Source: Arthrobacter citreus | GTDB taxonomy: Bacteria > Bacillota > Bacilli > Bacillales > Bacillaceae_G | Length of the DNA: 64,000 nucleotides | Direction: 5' to 3' | Assembly: GCA_013200995.1 (NCBI GenBank) | Contig: CP053688.1 | Location: forward strand, 310,001 to 374,000 | Shown here: in pieces, positions 56,719 through 64,000 of the stretch | How the letters are laid out: each line of letters opens with the position of its first letter | Position numbering within the stretch: the first letter of the stretch is position 1 | The notes under the pieces: model-generated | Seen by the model: the letters and a program-made list of their open reading frames with translations, nothing else | Database searches by the model: none | Told to the model about the DNA's origin: nothing | Program-made: the position numbers and the translations under genes

Positions 56719-57245
56719 TGATTTATTGGAAACTGTTTCTTTCTTTTTTTATAACGAATCTTTTGGGTTATGGTGGCGGACCTGCAACAATTCCGTTAAT
56801 TCAAAATGAAGTAGTTACACAAAAACATTGGTTAACACAGCAAGAGTTTCATGAAGCTTTTGCGATGGGGAATGCTTTACCAGGACCGATTGCAACTAAA
56901 ATGGCAGGATATATCGGATATAAAATTGGTGGGGTTTTTGGTTCGTTTATAGCAGTATTTGCGACAGTTATACCATCTTTATTATTAATGATTTTGTTAA
57001 TTAGGTTATTATATAAAAATCGAGAATCAATTCGAGTAAAAAGGTTGACAGCATATGTAAAGCCTACAATCGTTATATTATTAGGCCTTTTAACATACCA
57101 ATCTTTTTCAGATTCATTTCATGATATAGGCGCATTCCAAGTTGTTTTTATTGCTGCATGCACATTTTTCCTAATGGAAAAATTTAAAATTCATCCAGCT
57201 TTTGTAGTACTTGGTGCATTAATATATGGCGCAATTAATCTTTAA
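56718..57245 (+). CDS. ywrA: Chromate transporter half-protein (YwrA-like)
   Basis: 175 residues, second CHR half, with FFITNLLGYGGGPATIPLIQNEVV and GNALPGPIATKMAGYIGYKIGG. It is parallel to the preceding gene and predicted to insert with opposite topology. Translationally coupled by a one-base overlap. The regulator gene ywrC (Lrp type), which accompanies the pair in B. subtilis, is missing here. Confidence 0.92.
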   Translation: MIYWKLFLSFFITNLLGYGGGPATIPLIQNEVVTQKHWLTQQEFHEAFAMGNALPGPIATKMAGYIGYKIGGVFGSFIAVFATVIPSLLLMILLIRLLYKNRESIRVKRLTAYVKPTIVILLGLLTYQSFSDSFHDIGAFQVVFIAACTFFLMEKFKIHPAFVVLGALIYGAINL

Positions 57246-57265
57246 GACATGCCATGGAAATATAG

Positions 57266-57298
57266 AAAAAAGAAACCAATTAATTGGTTTCTTTTTCT
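57266..57298. terminator. Bidirectional terminator between ywrA and the SET gene
   Basis: AAAAGAAACCAATT / AATTGGTTTCTTTT palindrome that includes the minus-strand stop codon of the SET protein. Confidence 0.88.
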
Positions 57299-57720
57299 TT
57301 TTCTTCTTTTTCTAATTCTTCTTGTTTTGCGATTGCTTCTTCGTAATCTTTATTAAACCAAAGCGGATCCAAATTATCTACTTCACCATTGTAATTTATT
57401 AAAATCTCTTCACCAGCTTTAATATCTCTGTAAGCGAAGAAATCAAATGTGTGATTATCAAAGTTAATGTCGTAAACAGCATTTGCTTCATATGAATGGT
57501 TGAATAGCATGCCGTATCCTAGAAGAATGGCTGTATGATTTATACCATACTCAAATGCATAATCTGCTAATAAAGTTTTCTCAATATGTTCATGCTCTTC
57601 GTTCGGGTAAGAAATTACTGGCGCTTCGTGTATAAGCTCTCCTTTTGCAATATCGCGTGTTGCAAAAACGCCTCTGTTAAATTCGCCGTCACTTAATGTA
57701 GAAATTTTAATTTCAATCAT
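57280..57720 (-). CDS. SET-domain protein
   Basis: 146 residues. The SET fold is recognisable: GVFATRDIAKGELIHEAPV, then FNHSYEANAVYDI (the NHS motif that contacts SAM) and IKAGEEILINYNG near residues 102-114. A Lys/Glu-rich tail follows (about 125-146). Small SET proteins occur in several bacteria; whether this one methylates protein is unknown. The ribosome site before ATG is weak (AGGTG). Monocistronic. Confidence 0.8.
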   Translation of the reverse strand: MIEIKISTLSDGEFNRGVFATRDIAKGELIHEAPVISYPNEEHEHIEKTLLADYAFEYGINHTAILLGYGMLFNHSYEANAVYDINFDNHTFDFFAYRDIKAGEEILINYNGEVDNLDPLWFNKDYEEAIAKQEELEKEEKEKETN

Positions 57721-57991
57721 AATTACACCTATAATTCTCTCTAAAGTCTATATAGATAGTTTGCCACTATTTTAAATATAAATCAATTTTTTATATTTTT
57801 TACACGAAATAACTTAAATTAAATTTTTACAAGATTTTGTAGTTCAGACAAGGTTGACAATGAAACCGAATTGGCTAAAAAAGTGAAAAGCTTTTTCAAA
57901 TAGAAAAATAATGAAAATTAGAGAATTCTAAGTATATAATTTGCCAATTCATCAAAATATAAAATTGTTCTAGTTTATAGGGAGGCAGTTT

Positions 57992-58501
57992 ATGATGAAA
58001 ATTTTTTATAAGATTATGTTTTTATTGATTGTAATGTCTTCTATTCTTCCTAGTAATATGCATGCAAGTGCTGCTACTAAAAACGATTTTCTACAAATCG
58101 AAGGATACAAGTCAAAGCATTCACATCCTGTAAATCAAATTCCTAAGGTTACTGATCTATTCCAAGTTTCAACGAATCAAATTTTAGTAACTTTTGATGC
58201 ACAAGTTGAACTTAGTGAAGGAACAAAAGCATCAGTTTATTGGATTCAAAGTCTGTCAGATGCAATCCCAACAGGCATTGCATCACTTGGAAATAACAGC
58301 AAATTTAACGCAAGTAATGCTTTATCAAGTAACCAAGTAACGATTACAAAAGTACAAGGAGATAATAATTCATTCTTGTTAACGTTTAAACAAGAAATTC
58401 CGTCGAATAAACGATATAAACTTGTCGTTCGTAATTTGAATGCTCCTGGTGCTAAACCTTTTAATGGCTTAAATGGCATGAAAGTATTTACGGGTAAATA
58501 A
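57992..58501 (+). CDS. Secreted protein with an Ig-like/SbsA-type domain
   Basis: 169 residues with a Sec signal peptide (about 1-27, cleavage near MHASA). The mature part looks like a single beta-sandwich: ATTKNDFLQ…, VTDLFQVSTNQILVTFDAQVEL and the closing NKRYKLVVRNLNAPGAKP, reminiscent of S-layer-associated Ig-like repeats. I cannot name a function. ATG 57992 and the next ATG 57995 are equivalent; GGGAGG lies upstream. Terminator follows. Confidence 0.65.
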   Translation: MMKIFYKIMFLLIVMSSILPSNMHASAATKNDFLQIEGYKSKHSHPVNQIPKVTDLFQVSTNQILVTFDAQVELSEGTKASVYWIQSLSDAIPTGIASLGNNSKFNASNALSSNQVTITKVQGDNNSFLLTFKQEIPSNKRYKLVVRNLNAPGAKPFNGLNGMKVFTGK

Positions 58502-58521
58502 TTAACTTGATTACACACTGA

Positions 58522-58550
58522 TATCCCCTAAGTAAAGGGGATTTTTTTTG
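58522..58550 (+). terminator. Terminator of the secreted-protein gene
   Basis: ATCCCCT / AGGGGAT with a short loop and an 8-base T run. Confidence 0.9.
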
Positions 58551-58592
58551 TCTACATACGATTTAGTTTTCAAAATAAGATAGAAGATGGAA

Positions 58593-58623
58593 TTGACATT
58601 GACGTTGCGTAAAGGTGTATTGT
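58593..58623 (+). promoter_or_regulatory. MerR-type promoter with 19-base spacer
   Basis: TTGACA (58593-58598), a 19-base spacer and TATTGT (58618-58623). The stretched spacer holds a dyad (TTnACG…CGTnAA), the typical target of MerR regulators, which untwist such promoters. It lies directly before the merR-family gene and implies autoregulation. Confidence 0.8.
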
Positions 58624-58645
58624 TAAGTTGTCAGGAGGTCGTTAC

Positions 58646-59410
58646 ATGGAGTATACAGTTCAAAAGCTTGGACATTTAGCAGGAATCAGCACTAGGACTC
58701 TTAGATATTATGATGAGATTGGTATTCTTAAGCCGGCAAGAATAAACTCATCTGGATATCGTATATATGGTCAAGCGGAAGTAGATCGATTACAGCAAAT
58801 TCTATTTTATAGAGAACTAGGGATGAATTTAGAAAATATAAAAGAAATTGTTACATCACCGAATTTTAACAGTTCCAAAGCTTTAAAAGAACATCGTGAA
58901 CAGCTTCTTGATAAAAGAAAGCAATTGGATTTATTAATTTCAAATGTAGAAAAGTCAATTGCTCAAAAGGAAGGGAGAACTATTATGACTAATAAAGAAA
59001 AATTTGAAGGCTTTAAGAAAGATATGATAGAAGAGAATGAAAAGCAATATGGTAAAGAAGCACGTGAAAAGTATGGGGATGAAGCTGTTAACAAAGCAAA
59101 CCAAAAAGTAATGAATATGACAGAGGAAGAACATAAAGAAGTAACGCGACTATCTGAAGAGTTGACAAAAACATTAGCCGAAGCATTTAATATAGGTGAC
59201 CCATCTAGTGAGATTGCACAAAAAGCAGCTGATTTGCATAAGCAGTGGTTAAGTTTCTACTGGAGTAAGTATAGTAAGGAAGCTCACGCTGGATTAGCAC
59301 AGATGTATGTTGATGATGAACGCTTTCGAGCATACTATGATAAAGAACAACCTGGAACAGCTGAATTTTTAAGAGATGCCATTCAGATCTACACAAATAA
59401 TATAAAATAA
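58646..59410 (+). CDS. MerR family regulator with TipAS effector domain (Mta-like)
   Basis: 254 residues. The N-terminal winged helix (YTVQKLGHLAGISTRTLRYYDEIGIL) and dimerising coiled coil (about 75-115) are MerR-type. The C-terminal all-helical domain (about 130-254, YGDEAVNKANQKVMNMTEEE, HKQWLSFYWSKYSKEAHAGLAQMY) is TipAS, which binds large antibiotics in TipA relatives. B. subtilis Mta has 257 residues and drives multidrug exporters. AGGAGG fixes ATG 58646 over an upstream in-frame codon. No exporter gene adjoins it. Confidence 0.9.
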   Translation: MEYTVQKLGHLAGISTRTLRYYDEIGILKPARINSSGYRIYGQAEVDRLQQILFYRELGMNLENIKEIVTSPNFNSSKALKEHREQLLDKRKQLDLLISNVEKSIAQKEGRTIMTNKEKFEGFKKDMIEENEKQYGKEAREKYGDEAVNKANQKVMNMTEEEHKEVTRLSEELTKTLAEAFNIGDPSSEIAQKAADLHKQWLSFYWSKYSKEAHAGLAQMYVDDERFRAYYDKEQPGTAEFLRDAIQIYTNNIK

Positions 59411-59412
59411 GT

Positions 59413-59453
59413 AAAAAGGTGTACTTAGAGTTTATCTAAGTGCACTTTTTTCA
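59413..59453 (+). terminator. Terminator of the MerR-family gene
   Basis: AAGGTGTACTTAGA / TCTAAGTGCACTT with a 5-base loop and T tract. Confidence 0.9.
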
Positions 59454-59639
59454 TAAAATAAGGGAAAAAAATATTAATTCTATTTAGTAAAATTTGGTAT
59501 AATAATTTTTATCATGACGAATTTAAGATATAATTTAAGTAAGGCAGTATGATAAATTTTTAAATAATGGAATGTTTATGTACAATATAGGTAAGAATTT
59601 GATTAAATAATTCAATTTTTAAACTAAGGATGTACTGCG

Positions 59640-60023
59640 ATGGAAGAACAATTTATACCAAGGAAAGACCGACATAAGAAAAATTTATTTAAAAAAGGTC
59701 CAAATATTGAACGAGAAAAAGTAAAATTTAGCACTTATTTATTAAGTGTATTTTATTATTTTCTATTATTTTTAATTTTTAATCTCGTACAATTTTATAT
59801 ATTTAGATATGCAAACCACTATCACTCATTTAAACTAATAGGAAATTATGATTTAGTTAGAGCGGTGTTATCAGCAATAATTTATCTAATTTGTATAATT
59901 TGTATTGAAGATACATATAAAAGATCTCGCATTCCTTCGACGTTTATTCGCTTGTTAATACCAATAGTGGTGTTTATTGTAGCAATGGCGACTATGTATT
60001 TTTTTATCTATGTATTTTTTTAA
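59640..60023 (+). CDS. Hypothetical membrane protein
   Basis: 127 residues: a basic N-terminus (FIPRKDRHKKNLFKKG) and three hydrophobic helices (about 32-55, 74-90, 102-125). A weak AAGGA ribosome site lies 9 bases before ATG. No family is recognised and no terminator follows. It is flanked by a MerR gene and a repeat-rich gap. Confidence 0.55.
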   Translation: MEEQFIPRKDRHKKNLFKKGPNIEREKVKFSTYLLSVFYYFLLFLIFNLVQFYIFRYANHYHSFKLIGNYDLVRAVLSAIIYLICIICIEDTYKRSRIPSTFIRLLIPIVVFIVAMATMYFFIYVFF

Positions 60024-60090
60024 AATCAACTTAGAGAGCCACAAGCATTCAAAACAGTTAAAAAATACTTCTGGATGATAAGAAGCTGTG

Positions 60091-60222
60091 TGATGTTGAT
60101 TTCCACTGCAGGATTCTCGCTTTCCATGGGGCGAGACCTGAGCCTCCTCGGCTGTGCCTGTGGGGTCTCAGCCTTCCCGCATCTCCCATAGGAGTCGAGA
60201 ACCCTTCCGTTACAATCAACTC
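60091..60222 (-). repeat. Interspersed palindromic repeat of a type common in Bacillaceae
   Basis: The ends are inverted (GTTGATTTCC… and …AATCAAC), and the core can fold on GAGACC/GGGTCTC and GCCTCCTCGGC words. It is much richer in G+C than its surroundings. I recognise the motif set (TCCATGGGGCGAGACCTGAG, CCTCCTCGGC, GGGGTCTCAGCC, AGGAGTCGAGAACC) from intergenic repeats in many Bacillus-type genomes. It is non-coding. Confidence 0.75.
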
Positions 60223-60326
60223 ATTAAAATAAAAAGGATGTTAAAATGAACTTTATTAATCCCACTCATTACTTTTAAAATTCTGAAAAAGAGCTACTTA
60301 TAAAGTTTGTTGGTATTCAATAATAA

Positions 60327-60473
60327 TTATCTATCAAATCAAATAAAAAACATCATCAAAAGATTACAAATTTACTATCAAATATACCGCATAGTAATGT
60401 TTTAACTATTGACCATTTTATATTTCAGCACTTTGAAAGTATTACATCAATAAAGGATGTAATACTTTTTTGA
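60327..60473 (+). other. Open stretch with orphan terminator, possible gene relic
   Basis: 48 codons are open between two stops (…HHQKITNLLSNIPHSN…, ending KDVILF) but lack a start codon and ribosome site. The end of this stretch is a hairpin, AAAGTATTACATC / GATGTAATACTTT (60436-60468), followed by TTTTG. A terminator without an intact gene suggests a decayed gene or a small RNA. Nothing else is seen between 60223 and 60544. Confidence 0.35.
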
Positions 60474-60544
60474 ATTAAACGATTCATCTTTATTAGATAG
60501 TGGACATGATCCTATTTAATTTGAGCTGTTTTGATTAGTTTTGA

Positions 60545-61465
60545 TCATGGATGACTCACATTCATTTCTAATAGTCTTTTATGAATCCAGACAGCGGCTT
60601 GGGTTCCTTCGCCCATTGCGATTGTGACCTGTTGTGAATGGGTCACAAGATCACCTGCTGCCCATACATTTGTTATATTTGTCTCTTTTGTTCGGGTGTC
60701 TACAATGACATGCTTGTTATTTAGCATTTTTACGCCTAGTTGAATTGCAAGACTGTTTTGTACTTCATTTCCACCGAAGGCAATGAAAGCTCGCTCTCCA
60801 TAAATTTTTTCACCGCTTTGTAAACAAATGCCATTAAACGTAGAAACTCCATCTTTTAGAACTTCTTTGATATTTTCTTTTCGGTATTGAATCCCATTTT
60901 TCATAAGTCGCTCGTGTAAATCTGGAGTTAATTCATTACCTTCGTGATTAATATATGTAATTTGATTTGACCAATAAGTTAATGTAATGGCAAGTTCAGC
61001 ACCTACATCTCCAGATCCTAGTATGATTACACTTTTATTTAAAACTTCATATCCATCGCAATCTGGGCAAACGAATATAGTAGACCCAAGACAATCGACT
61101 AAATTATTAATTTGTGGAAATCGATCAATTAGCCCAGTCGCCAATAATATTGTTTTGGCAGAATAAGACTTTCCAGCAATCGTCTCCATTTTGTAGTGAT
61201 TGTTTACATTTTGTACACTGATCACTTTATCTTCAAGAAAAGATATGCCGTAATTTTCAGCATGTTTTCTTCCTAGTTGCCTTAGTTGTTGTCCACTAAT
61301 CCCAGTTGGCCATCCTAATATATTCCGATATGATTTACATAATGTTGAACGACCATAATTTGAGTCTATTACAAGTACTTTCCTTTGGTATCTTCCAAGC
61401 TGAATGGATGCTTGTAATCCTGCAAAGCCTCCTCCAATAATGATACATTCGTATAATTCGTTCAT
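60545..61465 (-). CDS. Thioredoxin-reductase-like FAD/NAD(P) oxidoreductase
   Basis: 306 residues. FAD site IIIGGGFAGLQAS at residues 8-20, CPDC redox pair at Cys133/Cys136 in FVCPDCDGYE, NAD(P) site LGSGDVGAE, and the final FAD motif VWAAGDLVTHSQQ. The CxxC is in the position of thioredoxin reductase, but the sequence CPDC differs from the usual CATC. It is therefore probably one of the alternative low-molecular-weight thiol or ferredoxin reductases. AGGAG fixes ATG 61465 over the in-frame codon at 61549. Divergent from the EamA gene. Confidence 0.85.
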   Translation of the reverse strand: MNELYECIIIGGGFAGLQASIQLGRYQRKVLVIDSNYGRSTLCKSYRNILGWPTGISGQQLRQLGRKHAENYGISFLEDKVISVQNVNNHYKMETIAGKSYSAKTILLATGLIDRFPQINNLVDCLGSTIFVCPDCDGYEVLNKSVIILGSGDVGAELAITLTYWSNQITYINHEGNELTPDLHERLMKNGIQYRKENIKEVLKDGVSTFNGICLQSGEKIYGERAFIAFGGNEVQNSLAIQLGVKMLNNKHVIVDTRTKETNITNVWAAGDLVTHSQQVTIAMGEGTQAAVWIHKRLLEMNVSHP

Positions 61466-61667
61466 AACCTTTTCTCCTAAATCAATTATTACAATTTCAT
61501 ATATGTTCAATTTTTCCAATATAACAGTTTCTAAACGCATATTTCTCATTTATTCTGTTTATCCTAAAATTAATTTTTTGTTGATCAATATTTTCTGAAT
61601 ATTTAAAGTGTGTTACGATTCTTCTATTAATAGATAACAGAATTATTTTTTAGTGGAAGGAGTTAAC

Positions 61668-62591
61668 ATGAGTACAAATAAGATTGCACTATCAAATTCA
61701 AGAACAAAAGGAATTATTCTCGTATTAACTGCGGCCATTTTATGGGGAATTTCTGGAACTGTGGCACAGTTTTTATTTCAAAAAAATCATTTTAGTCCAG
61801 AATGGTTAGTTGTTGTCAGATTGCTTTTTTCGGGTATCATTTTACTAATTTTTGCTAGTTTAAAGGAAAAGAAAAATATTAGTGAAATTTGGAAAAATAA
61901 AAAGGATGTCATAAGTTTATTTTTATTTAGTATTTTTGGAATGCTAGCGGTTCAATATACATATTTTGCAGCAATTAAAAATTCAAATGCTGCTACAGCG
62001 ACTATTTTGCAATATTTAGCTCCAGTTATCATTACTTGGTATTTGGCAATGCGTTTAAAAAAAATGCCTACTACTAAAGAGATATTTGCTGTCATTTTAG
62101 CACTTGTCGGTACATTGTTATTAGTAACACACGGAACGATTAAAGGACTATCTATTACTGGTTGGGCACTATTGTGGGGGCTAGCATCTGCATTTTCTTT
62201 AGCATTCTATTCTTTGCAACCTCAAAATCTTTTAAAAAAATATGGGTCAACAATCGTAGTAGGGTGGGGAATGCTAATTGGAGGAATTTGTTTCAGTTTC
62301 ATCAACTCACCTTTTCATTTTCAAGGTCACTGGTCAATTAGTGCATATTTCGCAGTGATTTTTATTGTTATTTTTGGGACATTAATTGCTTTTTACTGCT
62401 ATTTAGAGAGTTTAAAATATATTAATGCTTCTGAGTCTAGCTTACTTGCTTGTGTTGAACCATTATCTGCTGCAGTGTTATCTGTAATTTGGCTAAATGT
62501 AAATTTTGAATTAGTAGACTGGATCGGAAGCCTATGTATTATTAGTACTATCGTTATATTATCGATTACTGATCACAAGGTCGAAGCTTAA
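61668..62591 (+). CDS. EamA/DMT family transporter
   Basis: 307 residues with ten hydrophobic helices in two EamA repeats (about 18-145 and 158-298). The opening GIILVLTAAILWGISGTVAQFLF and closing ACVEPLSAAVLSVIWL are typical of drug/metabolite exporters such as YdcZ/YicL relatives. Substrate unknown. GGAAGGAG fixes ATG 61668; an ATG-like start five codons earlier precedes it without spacing. Monocistronic. Confidence 0.88.
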   Translation: MSTNKIALSNSRTKGIILVLTAAILWGISGTVAQFLFQKNHFSPEWLVVVRLLFSGIILLIFASLKEKKNISEIWKNKKDVISLFLFSIFGMLAVQYTYFAAIKNSNAATATILQYLAPVIITWYLAMRLKKMPTTKEIFAVILALVGTLLLVTHGTIKGLSITGWALLWGLASAFSLAFYSLQPQNLLKKYGSTIVVGWGMLIGGICFSFINSPFHFQGHWSISAYFAVIFIVIFGTLIAFYCYLESLKYINASESSLLACVEPLSAAVLSVIWLNVNFELVDWIGSLCIISTIVILSITDHKVEA

Positions 62592-62688
62592 AGCTTAATG
62601 TAATAGACTTTTTTCTGTCACATAAGAGCAGAAAAAGACAGGAATGATAAATTTTAAATTGATATGATGTATTTAAGGGAGGAGTCAT

Positions 62689-63552
62689 ATGGCTTGGGTT
62701 GAATCATTACAAAAGGCAATTGATTATATCGAAGACAATTTACTACACGAGTTAACGATTGAAGAGATTTCTAAGCAAGCAAATTCTTCAGTATTTCATT
62801 TTCAGCGAACATTTTCTATATTAACAGATATAAATATTGCTGAGTATATAAGGCGGAGAAGGCTGACATTAGCTGCAAATGAATTAACAACAACAGATCT
62901 AAAAATAATTGATATCGCCTTGAAATATGGATATGACTCTCCTGAATCTTTTTCAAAGGCATTTCGAAGACAGCATGGTGTAACGCCAAGTGAAGCAAGA
63001 AAGTTTATCGGAAAACTAAAATCGTATAACCGCCTTGTCATTCAGGTGAGTTTGAAGGGAGCAGAACCAATGCAGTTTAATATTGTAGAAAAAAGTGCTT
63101 TTCAAGTAGTTGGAGTGAAAAAAGAGTTTTCATTTCTAAATGACCAACAACAGCAGTTGATTCCTAAAATGTGGGAAGAAGTTAATTCAAATGGTACGAG
63201 TGACCGTTTGTATGAATTAAATAATGGTGATATTAAAGGTGTGCTAGGTGTTTGTATGATGAATGAGGAGCAAAAATCAAAAAATCTACTAGAATATTGG
63301 GTTGCAGCCGTGCATGAAGGTGAAACACCAGAGGGATTTGATCATCATGAAATATCTGCTTCAAAATGGGCCGTATTTGGTGTCCATGGGGCAATGCCAA
63401 GTGCAATGCAAGATGCATGGAAAAAAATATTTTCGGAATGGTTCCCTTCAAGTGGTTATACGCATGCAGGAATTCCTGAATTTGAACTTTATCCAGAAGG
63501 AAATCCATTTAGTGAAGACTATTATTCTGAAATTTGGATCCCAGTTAAATAA
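62689..63552 (+). CDS. AraC family regulator with GyrI-like effector domain
   Basis: 287 residues. Two helix-turn-helix motifs of AraC type (about 8-105): LTIEEISKQANSSVFHFQRTF and IIDIALKYGYDSPESFSKAFRRQHGVTPSEARK. The C-terminal half (about 120-287) is a GyrI-like/SoxS-Rob effector-binding domain (FNIVEKSAFQVVGVKKEF, WAVFGVHGAMPSAMQDAWKKIF). Such regulators respond to small hydrophobic molecules. It may govern the neighbouring EamA exporter (inference). GGGAGG precedes ATG. Confidence 0.88.
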   Translation: MAWVESLQKAIDYIEDNLLHELTIEEISKQANSSVFHFQRTFSILTDINIAEYIRRRRLTLAANELTTTDLKIIDIALKYGYDSPESFSKAFRRQHGVTPSEARKFIGKLKSYNRLVIQVSLKGAEPMQFNIVEKSAFQVVGVKKEFSFLNDQQQQLIPKMWEEVNSNGTSDRLYELNNGDIKGVLGVCMMNEEQKSKNLLEYWVAAVHEGETPEGFDHHEISASKWAVFGVHGAMPSAMQDAWKKIFSEWFPSSGYTHAGIPEFELYPEGNPFSEDYYSEIWIPVK

Positions 63553-63567
63553 GTAATAGTTAAGAAC

Positions 63568-63608
63568 AAAAAAAAGGTGTATTTCAATTAAGAAATGCAC
63601 CTTTTTTA
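63568..63608 (+). terminator. Terminator of the AraC-family gene
   Basis: AAAAAGGTGTATTTC / GAAATGCACCTTTTT with a 6-base loop and T tract; may also serve the convergent gene. Confidence 0.9.
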
Positions 63609-63640
63609 TGTATAGATTCTAAATCTTCTTTAAGGCTAAA

Positions 63641-64000
63641 TTATCCGCGTAATGATTCTAAAACTACTTGTGCCTCGTACCCTTCTGAGAAATCAATGAT
63701 AGTTGCTTCTTCACCTTTAAGGGCTTTTACTAAATTATTAATTAATGAATCTGCTAATGTTTGATCGGATTCAATAGGCCTAATAGGTTCACCAAATTTT
63801 CCACCTTCTAGATCAGCCCAATTAACTAATGAAATAGTTCCTTCTGATCCATAAGCTGTAAATTTAATTTCTTCTTCACCCGCAATTTGGCTTAAGCCGT
63901 CTATTAATACAGGCGTTCCATCTTCTAATTCAAGAAAGGCAATGATCCCATTTTCAGATGCTAGTGGGTCAGTGGGATATTGAACATGCTTTGTAATGAC
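63641..64000 (-). CDS. Gfo/Idh/MocA-type oxidoreductase, C-terminal part (5' end outside window)
   Basis: The minus strand is open from the window edge to the stop at 63641 (119 residues). The fragment shows the C-terminal alpha/beta domain of this NAD(P)-dependent sugar/inositol dehydrogenase family. Examples are EEEIKFTAYGSEGTISLVNW and the final SLINNLVKALKGEE…FSEGYEAQVVLESL. The Rossmann half lies beyond the window. Substrate unknown. Confidence 0.8.
   Translation of the reverse strand, partial: VITKHVQYPTDPLASENGIIAFLELEDGTPVLIDGLSQIAGEEEIKFTAYGSEGTISLVNWADLEGGKFGEPIRPIESDQTLADSLINNLVKALKGEEATIIDFSEGYEAQVVLESLRG

Overview
The window is a chromosomal segment of an endospore-forming, AT-rich Gram-positive bacterium of the family Bacillaceae. 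The evidence is a spoIIIA operon, spoIVB, a GTG-started spo0A, strong AGGAGG-type ribosome binding sites with several TTG/GTG starts, and gene order that closely follows the Bacillus subtilis yqh-yqi-yqj region. I cannot name the species from sequence alone.

Layout. Positions 1-2240 hold the 3' part of the spoIIIA operon (spoIIIAE partial, AF, AG, AH), the mother-cell side of the forespore feeding channel. Positions 2360-4880 hold accB-accC-yqhY (fatty-acid synthesis entry and an Asp23-family protein). An 80-bp tandem repeat array and a GNAT acetyltransferase then separate this block from nusB-folD-xseA-xseB-ispA, dxs-yqxC, ahrC-recN and spoIVB, ending with spo0A (6660-18565). The spo0A upstream region shows a SigH-type promoter overlapping a 0A box. 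An 860-bp gene-free stretch after spo0A contains a decayed GCAATTAAA-type repeat and a probable free-standing structured RNA with a near-perfect SigA promoter and a terminator. Next come uppP, yycC, a glycerophosphodiester phosphodiesterase and a DUF2627 gene.

Positions 22003-32480 are the branched-chain keto acid block. It has the SigL (sigma-54) activator bkdR, a textbook -24/-12 promoter, and ptb-bcd-buk-lpdV-bkdAA-bkdAB-bkdB, which turn Val/Leu/Ile into branched acyl-CoA primers for membrane fatty acids. Positions 32500-37250 are a more variable stretch: a short fragment resembling a group II intron reverse transcriptase, a GNAT, an MFS exporter, small unknown proteins, bacilliredoxin brxB and a Nudix hydrolase. 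Positions 37480-41320 carry an arginine-type ABC transporter whose genes are interrupted by a class III aminotransferase.

Positions 41450-47170 resume the yqj order: a thioesterase, yqjA, an L,D-transpeptidase, a 30-codon Prli42-like gene, methylmalonyl-CoA epimerase, an acyl-CoA carboxylase beta subunit and a tripeptidase. The rest (47200-64000) is a mosaic of single-gene units: DedA, a hydrolase, an alpha-CTD-like miniprotein, a family 2 glycosyltransferase, a DCC protein, a truncated haemoglobin, a PhnB-like protein, DNA polymerase IV, a CwlC-type amidase, a YwrD/ChrAB cluster, a SET protein, a MerR regulator, a thioredoxin-reductase-like flavoprotein, an EamA exporter, an AraC regulator and the C-terminus of a Gfo/Idh/MocA oxidoreductase.

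I saw no tRNA, rRNA, CRISPR array, intact transposase or prophage. The most unusual material is non-coding: an 80-bp tandem array, a duplicated ~120-bp two-hairpin element, a ~130-bp palindromic interspersed repeat, a candidate orphan RNA, and a promoter-plus-terminator leader between ispA and dxs.
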